From NCBI RefSeq assembly GCF_004353905.1, contig NZ_SMOD01000023.1, forward strand, positions 79,293 to 143,292: DNA of 64,000 bases. The letters run 5' to 3'. Positions 49,593 through 61,478 of the stretch are shown here, one piece after another; position 1 is the stretch's first letter; every line of letters begins with the position of its first letter. The position numbers and the translations under genes are program-made. The stretch comes from Paraburkholderia guartelaensis. GTDB taxonomy: Bacteria; Pseudomonadota; Gammaproteobacteria; Burkholderiales; Burkholderiaceae. The notes beneath the pieces are model-generated. The model made no database searches. It had not been told where the DNA came from and saw only the letters and a list, made by a program, of their open reading frames with translations.

Positions 49593-51179
49593 ATGAACCA
49601 GGACCTCAAAAAGACCCTCTGGGCTGCAGCCGACAAACTGCGGTCATCAATGGACGCAGCCGAATACAAGCACATCGTGCTCGGCCTGATTTTTCTCAAA
49701 TACATCTCGGATGCGTTTGACGAGCGCCGTGCCCAGCTCGCCGCCGCGTTCGCCGACGAAGGCCACGACTTCTACCTGCCGGACGAAGCCGACCGCACGG
49801 AAGCGTGGGAAGAGCGCGACTATTACACGATGGCTAACGTGTTCTGGGTGCCGCCCGTGGCACGCTGGGAAGCCATTCGGGCGCACGCCAAGCAGGCCGA
49901 CATCGGCGTACGGATTGACGCCGCGCTGGAGGCCATCGAGGCGGATAACGAGAGTCTGAAGGGAATTCTCGACAAGCGCTTTGGCCGCACGCAGCTCGAA
50001 CCCGGTCGCCTGGGCGAGCTGGTGGACCTGATTTCGACCGTTGGCTTCGGTGAGGGACACCGCGCCAAGGACCTGCTCGGCGAAGTGTACGAGTATTTCC
50101 TTGGGCAGTTCGCTACTGCCGAAGGCAAGAAGGGCGGACAGTTCTATACGCCCGCGTCCGTCGTGAAGGTGCTCGTTGGGGTGCTGGCACCGCACCGGGG
50201 ACGTGTCTATGACCCCTGCTGCGGTTCAGGCGGCATGTTCGTGCAAAGCGAGAAGTTCATCGAGGCACACGGCGGCAAGTTGGACGACATCAGCATTTAC
50301 GGTCAGGAAGCGAACCCGACTACCTGGCGGCTGGTGGCGATGAACCTGGCGATTCGTGGTTTGGCTGCCGACCTCGGGAAGGAGCCGGCCGACTCGTTTC
50401 ACCGCGACCAGCACCCTGACCTGCGGGCCGATTACGTCCTTGCCAATCCGCCGTTCAATATTAGCGACTGGGGCGGCGAGCGGCTGGCCGAGGACCGCCG
50501 CTGGGTCTACGGCGCGCCGCCGGCTGGCAACGCGAACTACGCGTGGTTGCAGCACATCCTGCATCACCTGAGCCCGCGTGGTCAGGCGGGCGTGGTGCTT
50601 GCCAACGGCAGCATGAGTAGCAACCAGAACAATGAGGGGGCTATCCGCCGCGCGATGGTCGAAGCCGATGTCGTGGACGTGATGGTTGCGCTGCCGCCGC
50701 AGCTCTTCTTCAACACACAGATTCCGGCGTGCCTGTGGTTCCTCGCGAAGGACAAGAGCGGTGCGGTGGTGCCGGGCGGCAAGCGCGGGCGCGACCGGCG
50801 CGGCGAAGTGCTGTTCATTGACGCGCGCAAACTCGGACGGATGGAAACGCGCGTGGTACGCGTGTTTGATGACGTGGACATCGCGAAGATTGCTACGACG
50901 GTGCATCGCTGGCGTGCCGATGGAGAGGATGGGACCGACGAGCCTTATGCCGATATACCGGGCTTCTGTCGCTCGGTGAAGCTGGCCGAAATTGCCGAGC
51001 ACGGGCATGTGCTCACGCCTGGCCGCTATGTCGGAGCCGAAGAAGCCGAGGACGACGACGAGGCGTTTAACGAGAAGATGGACCGGTTGACTGCGCAGCT
51101 TGCCGAGCAGTTGGCGAAGGGCGCGGAGTTGGATGCCGTAATTCGGGAGAAGCTTGGGGAGGTGGGGTATGCGGTCTGA
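49593..51179 (+). CDS. hsdM: type I restriction-modification methyltransferase subunit
   Basis: 528 residues from MNQDLKKTLWAAADKLRSSM, the standard HsdM N-terminus. The N-terminal helical domain is followed by the N6-adenine methyltransferase core: GQFYTPASVVKVLV, YDPCCGSGG (SAM binding, 207-214), LANPPFNISDW (catalytic NPPF, 285-288), and a C-terminal coiled region contacting HsdS. Partner of HsdS and HsdR in the next two genes. Its stop lies 8 bases inside hsdS, with SD GGGGAGGTGGGG inside hsdM. Confidence 0.95.
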   Translation: MNQDLKKTLWAAADKLRSSMDAAEYKHIVLGLIFLKYISDAFDERRAQLAAAFADEGHDFYLPDEADRTEAWEERDYYTMANVFWVPPVARWEAIRAHAKQADIGVRIDAALEAIEADNESLKGILDKRFGRTQLEPGRLGELVDLISTVGFGEGHRAKDLLGEVYEYFLGQFATAEGKKGGQFYTPASVVKVLVGVLAPHRGRVYDPCCGSGGMFVQSEKFIEAHGGKLDDISIYGQEANPTTWRLVAMNLAIRGLAADLGKEPADSFHRDQHPDLRADYVLANPPFNISDWGGERLAEDRRWVYGAPPAGNANYAWLQHILHHLSPRGQAGVVLANGSMSSNQNNEGAIRRAMVEADVVDVMVALPPQLFFNTQIPACLWFLAKDKSGAVVPGGKRGRDRRGEVLFIDARKLGRMETRVVRVFDDVDIAKIATTVHRWRADGEDGTDEPYADIPGFCRSVKLAEIAEHGHVLTPGRYVGAEEAEDDDEAFNEKMDRLTAQLAEQLAKGAELDAVIREKLGEVGYAV

Positions 51180-52484
51180 TTGGCCGAGTCCGACCTTCGG
51201 GGACCTGATGGAACAAGGCGTGCTTGAAATCGGGGATGGCTATCGAGCAAAAAATGACGAGCTCGGTGGTTCAGGACTAATTTTTTTGCGCGCGGGTCAT
51301 GTCACCGACACTCACATTGATTTTGATGGTGTTGAGCGCTTTGTTACCCTCGATGCAAAGCGATTTGGCCCAAAGATTGCTCGTGCGGGCGATGTAGTTG
51401 TAACCACAAAAGGAAACTCGACAGGGAGGGTCGCGTTCGTCACTGGGCATATGCCCGCTTTTGTATACTCGCCGCACCTTAGCTACTGGCGCTCAAAGTC
51501 TGACGCTGTTCTCCATCAAGGTTTCTTGCGAACGTGGTCTCGGAGTAATGAGTTTTCGGCTCAATTGGCGGCAATGAGTCGTTCGACCGATATGGCACCG
51601 TATCTGAGTCTCTCCGACCAGCGGCGTTTGCGCATTACGTTGCCGCCATTCGCGGTGCAAAGGTGTATCGGTGAGCTAGGCGACGCACTTGACGACCGCA
51701 TCGACCTCCTGCGCCAAACCAACACCACGCTCGAATCCATCGCCCAGGCGCTGTTCAAGAGCTGGTTCATCGACTTCGACCCGGTGCGCGCGAAGGCTGA
51801 AGGCCGTGAGCCAGAAGGCATGGGGGCAGAAACGGCTGCGCTGTTTCCGGATGCGTTCGAGGAGTCGGCGTTTGGGGAGATTCCGAGAGGGTGGACTGTT
51901 CGCGGTCTGGACTCATTCGCAAACTACCTCAACGGACTTGCATTACAAAAATTCCCGCCCGAAAGCGAGCAGGAGTATCTGCCGGTTATCAAAATTGCCC
52001 AACTGCGCGCGGGGAACACCGCAGGCGCTGACCGCGCGAGTGCACGCCTCAAGCCTGAATATGTGGTCCATGACGGCGATGTCCTTTTTTCGTGGTCGGG
52101 TTCGCTTGAAGTCGAATTTTGGTGCGGTGGAGACGGGGCTCTCAATCAGCATCTCTTCAAGGTGTCTTCGAAAGATGTGCCGAAGTGGTTCTACTATCAG
52201 GCAACCCGCCATTTCCTGCCAGGTTTCCGGGAGATAGCTGCCCACAAGGCGACGACGATGGGCCATATCCAGCGTATGCATTTAACGGAAGCTCGAATTG
52301 CGTTACCGCCTGCGGATTTGATTGGCGCGCTGGGTGAATTCATTGGTCCATTGCTTGAACGGCGTATCACGAATTCGCTTCTGGCGCGAGAACTCGCAGC
52401 GCTACGCGATACGCTGCTTCCTCGCCTCATCTCCGGCAAGCTCCGCCTCCCCGAAGCCGAGGCGCAATTGAACGAGGCCACGGC

Positions 52485-52488
<4 letters not shown>
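51169..52488 (+). CDS. hsdS: type I restriction-modification specificity subunit
   Basis: 439 residues with two target-recognition domains separated by a conserved helix. The first half ends in DALDDRIDLLRQTNTTLESIAQALFKSWFIDFDPV, the classic spacer helix. The second half ends in LLARELAALRDTLLPRLISGKL. The first TRD (about 1-165) is markedly lower in GC than hsdM and hsdR, the usual mark of TRD exchange. ATG at 51169 overlaps hsdM; its stop overlaps the hsdR start (ATGA). Recognition site unknown. Confidence 0.93.
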
Positions 52489-55622
<3,134 letters not shown>

Positions 55623-55663
55623 ATTGCCGGCGGACCGTTACGCCGTCACACAGGACGACGCGA

Positions 55664-55796
55664 TGATGGCCTCGAAGCTCCACGTAACATCCTTTGTCAA
55701 CCGGTCAATCGAGCGCTGCGCGAGTAAGGGAATGCGACGGACTGGCAGGACATCCAGCCTTGCTGGTGTTTGTCTCACGCGAAGGCTTTGGCCTTA
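55664..55796 (+). repeat. diverged direct repeat, copy A
   Basis: About 130 bp that align nearly without gaps to 57138-57271, with roughly 70 % identity by eye. Shared blocks include CTCGA-GCTCCA-GT-ACATCC, GGCAGGACA-CCAG and TGCGACGG/CGCGAAGG segments. It lies between hsdR and the DUF4238 gene. Confidence 0.55.
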
Positions 55797-55912
55797 CCTC
55801 GACGTCATGCGCCCATGGCCGGTTCGAATGAAATGTTCCATCGGACGACGAGAGGCAAGGAAACTTCCGTACTCCATACCGTCTTTGCTTGGCTCAGAGC
55901 AGGTCCTCTGAC

Positions 55913-57007
55913 ATGGCCACGAATAAGAACCAACATTTGGTTCCTCGTTGCTATCTCAAGCCTTTTACGAGGGATGAGGGTAACGCCACCATTAAGCTTT
56001 TCAATATTGACCGGAAACGGTTTGTCCCCACAGCTCCTGTCAAGAATCAATGCTCTGGCTCGTACTTCTATGGCCAGGACCCAACACTTGAAGAAGCAAT
56101 TCAATCGTGTGAAAGTGCGTATGCTTCCTTACTCCGCAAGATTCGTGGCCCTGGATATTCTCTCGACAATGAAGATAAGTGTTTCCTACGTTACTTCTGG
56201 CTCGTCCAACACCTTCGTACGGAAGCAGCGTCGAGGCGCTCTGTAGAAGAGGTTGCGGAGGCTGAGTCAGTCATAGGCGGCGGGTCATTGTCATTTGCTT
56301 TTGGCATCAAAGAGGCAGTGCTGATGGCAATGGACGCAGTGGCGGAGGCAGCCCCAATCATTGATGACCTCAAGGTATGCCTCCTCAAAAATCGGACCGG
56401 TATTCCGTTTGTCACATCGGATGACCCAGCCATAGCGTCAAACCGCTGGTACCTCGAAGACCGTCGGACTGTTGGCTGTTCCTTTGGCATCAATGCTTCC
56501 GGCCTCATTACGTTACTGCCATTGACGCCGGAGATACTCTGCCTCGCATACGATGGCGACGTATATAGCGTTCAGCACGAGCACGGTTGGGTCCAGGTTC
56601 GGAATGCCGGCGACGTGAGAGCTCTAAACCAGCATCAAATCCTCAATTGCTTCGCCAATCTTTACCTCCCAGAAACAGCGTCAGAAGAGGACGCCAGGTC
56701 GCAGTACGCTGATTGTGCGCACCACCGGCTTGCTGTGCGGCACAAGTTGAACTACGCGGTTCCTGAGAGCGAACACGAGGGCTATGTCCGCTTCGTTGTG
56801 ACCGAGGCCGATGATTCCACGCGCAAAGGCGAAGCGCTACTCCATCTCCAGACGCTGCACCCTAAACCGACGCGCTGGCCGAGTTTGCTTCGCTCGCGCA
56901 AACCGGGTGCTGTCTACGCCAATGGCACTGCTGTGAACTACGTCCGTGAGCGCCACGCGTTGGCACCCGACAGCATCAATCCCTTCAGGAAGGAGCGCGC
57001 CTGGTAG
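55913..57007 (+). CDS. DUF4238 domain protein
   Basis: 364 residues from the ATG giving MATNKNQHLVPRCYLKPFT, the typical DUF4238 opening (QHxVPxxYLxxF). The family pattern continues with the VPxVxSDxP-like GIPFVTSDDPAIASNR in the middle and LLPLTPEILCLAYDG. It lies 290 bases behind hsdR. DUF4238 genes are common in defence islands; no activity is established. Base composition is more AT-rich than in hsdR. It is bracketed by diverged repeats (55664-55796 and 57138-57271), as if it had been inserted as a cassette. Confidence 0.8.
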   Translation: MATNKNQHLVPRCYLKPFTRDEGNATIKLFNIDRKRFVPTAPVKNQCSGSYFYGQDPTLEEAIQSCESAYASLLRKIRGPGYSLDNEDKCFLRYFWLVQHLRTEAASRRSVEEVAEAESVIGGGSLSFAFGIKEAVLMAMDAVAEAAPIIDDLKVCLLKNRTGIPFVTSDDPAIASNRWYLEDRRTVGCSFGINASGLITLLPLTPEILCLAYDGDVYSVQHEHGWVQVRNAGDVRALNQHQILNCFANLYLPETASEEDARSQYADCAHHRLAVRHKLNYAVPESEHEGYVRFVVTEADDSTRKGEALLHLQTLHPKPTRWPSLLRSRKPGAVYANGTAVNYVRERHALAPDSINPFRKERAW

Positions 57008-57137
57008 ACTGGGTTGATGGGCCGGAGAAGAGTGGAGTGCCTCGAAGCTTTTCCCCGTCATTCTGCGGACTTGGGACGGGTGTCGTCAATGGTTCAAGAC
57101 CGGTCAGTCTGACCTGGCCCCACTCAAAACAACCTGA

Positions 57138-57271
57138 CGGTGGTCTCGACGCTCCAGGTCACATCCATTATCGACAGCTCAATCAAATCCTACGCGGGTC
57201 TAGGCAAGGCGACGGCCGGGCAGGACACCCAGACTTGCTAGTGCCAGTCTCATGCGACGGCCTTGTCAGTC
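57138..57271 (+). repeat. diverged direct repeat, copy B
   Basis: Counterpart of 55664-55796, located between the DUF4238 gene and the 3' end of the convergent diguanylate cyclase gene. The spacing between copies is about 1.47 kb. The surrounding region 57008-57307 holds no other feature. Confidence 0.55.
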
Positions 57272-57307
57272 ATCCCCAAATCCAGTACGGCGTTGCTCAC
57301 GACCTGG

Positions 57308-59206
57308 TTATTGCGCCTCGATGTCCTCAGGTCGTGCGTCATCGAAATCAGCCAGACAGGTGCGGTTCCGGCCTTGCCGCTTGGCGGCATAGAGCGCCCT
57401 GTCTGCGGCAGCGACGAGCGCCGTCGGGTCGCAGCCTTCGCGTGTCTTCATTGCCGCCACGCCCAGGCTGATGGTAACAATGCCAGTACCGCATGCTTCA
57501 TGCGGAATGCGCAGGCTTTCGACGCTTTCCCTGATGCGCTCGGCCACCACTGCGGCACCCGGCAGGTCGGTATCGCGCAGTATCAACGCAAACTCCTCAC
57601 CACCATATCGGGCCACCATGTCAGTCGCGCGCGTCGCCGAAGCGGCGATGGTCCGGGCAATCGCGCACAGGCACTCGTCGCCGCGCTGATGGCCATAGTG
57701 GTCGTTATAGCTCTTGTAGGCGTCCACGTCGCACATGATGACCGCCAGACACCCGCGCGTGTCTGCTCGCGCATCCTGTTGCCAATGACGACCCAGCTCG
57801 CGGTCGAAGTGACGGCGGTTAAATAGTCCGGTCAGTCCATCGCGGAATGCGAGCCCCTGCAACTCCGCGCGCTCGTCGGCGACGCGCTGCTCGGTCATCA
57901 TCCGTTCAGTAATGTCGCGGAGCGTGGCCGTGAGGGATTCCGGTTTGCCTGAGAATGCGTCAATGACGCAGCGCAGTTGCGTTTCCATCCACAGGGTATT
58001 GCCGTTCGAGCAACTGACGCGACTGGCTTGTGAAGCTTCCGTCTCGCCGCCGGCCACTATTCCAACAGCGGCTGCCAGTGCCGCGCGGTCTTCGGGCAAG
58101 GCCAGCCCGGCGAGGTGCATCCCGATGAGGTCGCCGGCAGGCTGGCCCAGCAGCGCCGTCACGCGTGGCGACACATAGGTCAGTCTGCCTTCCAGGTCCA
58201 GACTCATGACGATATCAGTCGCGTTTTCTGCGAGTATCCGGTATCGACGTTCGCCGTCACGCAGCATCGTGAAGAGCCGGTTTCGCTGGGCTTGGGTCGC
58301 GCTAATGGGCAGGGCGATGCCAAGGGCTGCCACCAGAAAAAGCTGCAAACCGAAGATGCGGCCTTGCATCGTTTCGTAGGGAAAGACCCACAGCGGGCCG
58401 AACCCGCGCATGGTGAACGATACGGCTATTGCCAGACACAGCAGCAGGCCGACCATGACACCCGCGAGGTCCGCCTGAAACGCCAGCAGTACGATGGGCG
58501 GTAGCGCCCAGTACAGCAGCGGAAGCTTGCTTTGGCCAAAGACGCCAGCTGTGACGATGCAGACCAGCAGCAACAGGAACGCTGTTTTCCAGCGACGGTC
58601 GGCACGCAGCAGTTGCGCCACTTCACCGGTCCAGAACACCAGGGCAGCCGGTGTGAAGATGGCCAGACTCAGGGCATCCGAGATGAACCAGTTGGCGAGG
58701 TCCGGCAGAATTTTGCCGCTCAACTGTCCGCGTAGCAGAGTCGTCGCGAGGACGCCCGACACGACGGGTGCAAGCACCACTCCGCCCGCGACGAATCGCA
58801 TGAGTGCTTTCGGCCGGACCAGTTCCGAGACAGTGGATACGCGCGGAGCGAAGGCAAACGCTATCAGCACTTCGACGATGTCGGCGGACGAATAGGAGCC
58901 GGACACGCCGAAGCTTTCGCCTACATACAGGTTGGCAGAGAGATTTCCGAGCACGCCGCCTGCGAGCACCCAGCACCGCCGTCGCCCCGATACGACCATC
59001 AACTGTGATAGCAGCACGGCGTTGGTGAACCATATCGGCGCGATTTCGCCCGCCATGGTCTTGAGCGCGCCGCTGGCCAGACAGGTGAGCGTGGTCACCA
59101 TCGTCGTGAGCGCCAATTGCCTGGCATCGCCGAGTCGTCCAGCAAAACGCGATGTCGGCGAGGCTGCCCGCAAGTTGGGCGAGCGGTGAGCAGCCGGAGT
59201 CCCCAT
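57308..59206 (-). CDS. MASE1-PAS-GGDEF diguanylate cyclase
   Basis: 632 residues. The ATG at 59206 is chosen because GAGGGG lies 7 nt upstream; the in-frame ATG at 59224 overlaps that site. About 1-300: MASE1-type sensor with eight or so membrane helices (IWFTNAVLLSQLMVV; VLAGGVLGNLSANLY). About 315-440: PAS with PAC (LAENATDIVMSLDLEGRLTYVSP; SLTATLRDITER). About 460-620: GGDEF with active site RYGGEEFALIL, DGLTGLFNRRHFD and TISLGVA. Intact GGEEF predicts c-di-GMP synthesis. It is an unusual cargo gene for a defence-rich island. Confidence 0.92.
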   Translation of the reverse strand: MGTPAAHRSPNLRAASPTSRFAGRLGDARQLALTTMVTTLTCLASGALKTMAGEIAPIWFTNAVLLSQLMVVSGRRRCWVLAGGVLGNLSANLYVGESFGVSGSYSSADIVEVLIAFAFAPRVSTVSELVRPKALMRFVAGGVVLAPVVSGVLATTLLRGQLSGKILPDLANWFISDALSLAIFTPAALVFWTGEVAQLLRADRRWKTAFLLLLVCIVTAGVFGQSKLPLLYWALPPIVLLAFQADLAGVMVGLLLCLAIAVSFTMRGFGPLWVFPYETMQGRIFGLQLFLVAALGIALPISATQAQRNRLFTMLRDGERRYRILAENATDIVMSLDLEGRLTYVSPRVTALLGQPAGDLIGMHLAGLALPEDRAALAAAVGIVAGGETEASQASRVSCSNGNTLWMETQLRCVIDAFSGKPESLTATLRDITERMMTEQRVADERAELQGLAFRDGLTGLFNRRHFDRELGRHWQQDARADTRGCLAVIMCDVDAYKSYNDHYGHQRGDECLCAIARTIAASATRATDMVARYGGEEFALILRDTDLPGAAVVAERIRESVESLRIPHEACGTGIVTISLGVAAMKTREGCDPTALVAAADRALYAAKRQGRNRTCLADFDDARPEDIEAQ

Positions 59207-59224
59207 TTTTTTTCCCCTCAGCAT

Positions 59225-59964
59225 TTATTTTGTAGCGGTCTTACTACGGACGTGTCGGCAACCCGGCACGACTCGTAGGCGCACGGAACAAGGCGCAATG
59301 CCACCCTCACGGATACGCTTATCGGCTCGGGTACGCCAAACTTTAGGGTGTGCCGACGGTAGTCTGGTTGCCGCTTCAATTGCCGGAGTGCGGGGGCTGG
59401 AAGTCAACGTGACGCGCGTGGGAGCGCCGGGTCGCTATCGTGTCGTTGCGTCGAGGCCGTGGTCTCGATTGACCTCGCGTGCGTGCGCGCTGCTGGTGAC
59501 AGGGAGACTTAACGTTGCTTCGTCAAGCACTTACGTCGCATGCCCGCAGCTTGTCAACAGCCTTATCGACAAAAACTGGGGATAACTGTCGGCGGTATTT
59601 CTACGCATCCCTGGAGACGAGCGAAAGTCAGGCTTTACACCATTGGTGCGGTCGCAAAGCCGCGTGGTTTTCCCATCCAATATGGGCGACGTCGGTCCTG
59701 ACTCCTGTTATTGCACTGAAGCGTATGCGCTACCGACGGTGATGAACATTGCTGCGGTCAGGACGGAATGTTTGAACTTGAGATACATAAGTTACCGGTT
59801 GGCGCTCATCAGGGAGTTGCTTGTCGTTTCGGTCGAGGCTCGCCGAAGCGTTTTTGCTGAACGCTCATGTCTGCGATGTCCTCCCGCATGTTGCCGGAGA
59901 ACGATTGCCCTGCTAGTTCGACATCATCGTGTTCAGGTCTTAGGCTCGACCTACTCCTGTCTTT
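59225..59964. other. 740-base region without a confident gene
   Basis: Several frames exist but none has a ribosome-binding site or family pattern. At 59563-59571 is TTATCGACA, and 10 nt later on the other strand TTATCCCCA. Each is one mismatch from a DnaA box. This could be a remnant origin or chance. Confidence 0.4.
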
Positions 59965-60348
59965 TTATAGATGGGTGTCACCCCTTATATGTCCGGTTGC
60001 ATCCGTGCCGAACGTATGCATGATGCTACCGTTGGTGTTGAATTCCGGCCGGTTGTCGGGCCAGTCGTCAAATTGCCGACGCGTACCGGTGTCGTCATCT
60101 CCACTCGAGGACGAACCTGAGGGGAGAGGGCCACAGTAACTCTTTAAAAATTTGTGAAGCACGTCGAATAGCACCAAGAATGCATGGGGAAACCAGGTGG
60201 CCCGGTAGAGGTCTCCGAGTTCTGACACGAATCTGGGCAGCCAGTCGATATCGTTATCGGCGCTGTAGGCTATGGCGGAAAAGACGATGACGGTGAGAAG
60301 TTCCAGAAAAATGAACCGGATAACGGCTTTACGCATCGCGTATCGCAT
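59965..60348 (-). CDS. hypothetical membrane-anchored protein, 127 residues
   Basis: ATG at 60348 with AAGGACACACC upstream. One N-terminal helix (FIFLELLTVIVFSAIAYSA, possibly a signal peptide), then a soluble part with a second mildly hydrophobic region (WFPHAFLVLFDVLHKFL) and a Ser/Asp-rich tail. Not recognised. It lies divergent from the XRE gene at 60527. Confidence 0.5.
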   Translation of the reverse strand: MRYAMRKAVIRFIFLELLTVIVFSAIAYSADNDIDWLPRFVSELGDLYRATWFPHAFLVLFDVLHKFLKSYCGPLPSGSSSSGDDDTGTRRQFDDWPDNRPEFNTNGSIMHTFGTDATGHIRGDTHL

Positions 60349-60507
60349 GGTGTGTCCTTGAGTGTAGCGGGGGTTCGTTATTGTGTTGGCTTATTGGTTC
60401 ACGCCGCGCTGGTAAGGGCTCGGGCAGACCTCGCGGGTCTTTGTATTCATAATATAATGGATTGCCACATTTTGCGTCGTTACATTGGTTGCGCGCTAGC
60501 ACGACAC

Positions 60508-60531
60508 TGCATGTCGTTTTACGACAATGCA
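60508..60531. promoter_or_regulatory. palindrome over the start of the XRE gene
   Basis: TGCA-TGTCGT-TTT-ACGACA-A-TGCA is an inverted repeat (TGTCGT 60512-60517, ACGACA 60521-60526) that runs into the ATG at 60527. This is a likely auto-operator. A TATAAT (60453-60458) lies about 55 bp upstream. Confidence 0.5.
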
Positions 60532-60886
60532 CGTGGATATGGCGACGCAGACGGAGAAGGTGGCAAAGAAGGTGGGAAAGGCGATTGCGCAGGAGCGGCT
60601 TGCCCGTGAGCTGACCCAGGAACGCCTTGCTGAAATGTTGGGCGTCGAGCAGGAAACCATCAGCCGCTTCGAGCGCGGGCTCACCTTACCGCCGTTGCCC
60701 CGTCTGATTCAGCTCGCGGACATCTTCGGGCTGCCTCTGGATGCGCTTTTGCGCGGGACGACGAATCGCGCAGCCGATGAAGCGGCAGACATTGCGGGCA
60801 TGCTGACGAAGCTCGGCGATGCTGACCGTGATTTCGTCCGGCGCTGGGTGACGGAGATGTGCGAGCGGTTGTCGAAGAAGCGGTAG
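60527..60886 (+). CDS. XRE-family transcriptional regulator
   Basis: 119 residues with a complete HTH: VGKAIAQERLARELTQERLAE, then MLGVEQETISRFERGLTLPPL and LADIFGLPLDALL. A C-terminal helix follows (ADIAGMLTKLGDADRDFVRRW). A second ATG at 60539 (MATQTEK) is an equally likely start. A palindrome covers the start region, suggesting autorepression. It is close to the integrase gene and may control excision or early genes of the island. Confidence 0.85.
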   Translation: MHVDMATQTEKVAKKVGKAIAQERLARELTQERLAEMLGVEQETISRFERGLTLPPLPRLIQLADIFGLPLDALLRGTTNRAADEAADIAGMLTKLGDADRDFVRRWVTEMCERLSKKR

Positions 60887-61043
60887 AGGGCGATGGCGGG
60901 CGACGGCCCGTGCGATTCAGTTGTGGGGGCGCTGTCTCGCCGGGGTCAATGCTCTGGCCGGCTGTTGGGCGCGTTACTGCGCAGGAACCGTTCTCGGCAG
61001 TAAAAGGAGCCGCTCCCCCGTAGAGGCGCGGCTCGTGGAATCA

Positions 61044-61274
61044 TCAGGGTTCCTGTGCCCGCGAGATGTCGAGCAGCTCGCGTCCAGCGGGTTCTTCACG
61101 GGCCCCTCTCAGATGTCCAGGAACATCGTTTTCGTCGATGGGGAAGAGCCAGACCAGCCGCGAATTCGGGTAGGCGAGTTGCGCGCCTTGTCGCGCAAGA
61201 TGAAAGTCGGCGGCGGCTAAATATATTGCTTCGCTCTCGATGTCGCTGTGTGCAATCAAGCCTTTGAAGTACAT
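61044..61274 (-). CDS. hypothetical protein, 76 residues
   Basis: ATG at 61274 with GAGGACAC upstream. Sequence MYFKGLIAHSDIESEAIYLA then ADFHLARQGAQLAYPNSRLVWLFP, small alpha/beta, with a Gly/Arg-containing tail. It lies downstream of the integrase on the same strand. Not recognised. Confidence 0.5.
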   Translation of the reverse strand: MYFKGLIAHSDIESEAIYLAAADFHLARQGAQLAYPNSRLVWLFPIDENDVPGHLRGAREEPAGRELLDISRAQEP

Positions 61275-61478
61275 GTGTCCTCGTCGTTGCTATGTTTTGA
61301 GCGGTTGCTCAAGACGTATAGCGACGAGAAGTTGCGCCCGTTTGCATGCGACCGGAATATGGGCTGCCCGGGGGAAGCAGAGGGGACGCACGCAGCACGC
61401 CGCGTGCGTCAGGTGGAGCGGGTGTTGCCTACCGGACCGGCCAATCATGGGAGTGGTTTTCACCACGTGGCAGGAACG

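Noticed and set aside
59643..60139. Plus-strand frames in the 59.2-60 kb gap
   Set aside because: Cys- and Arg-rich translations without starts at ribosome-binding sites. They overlap the better minus-strand gene 59965-60348.
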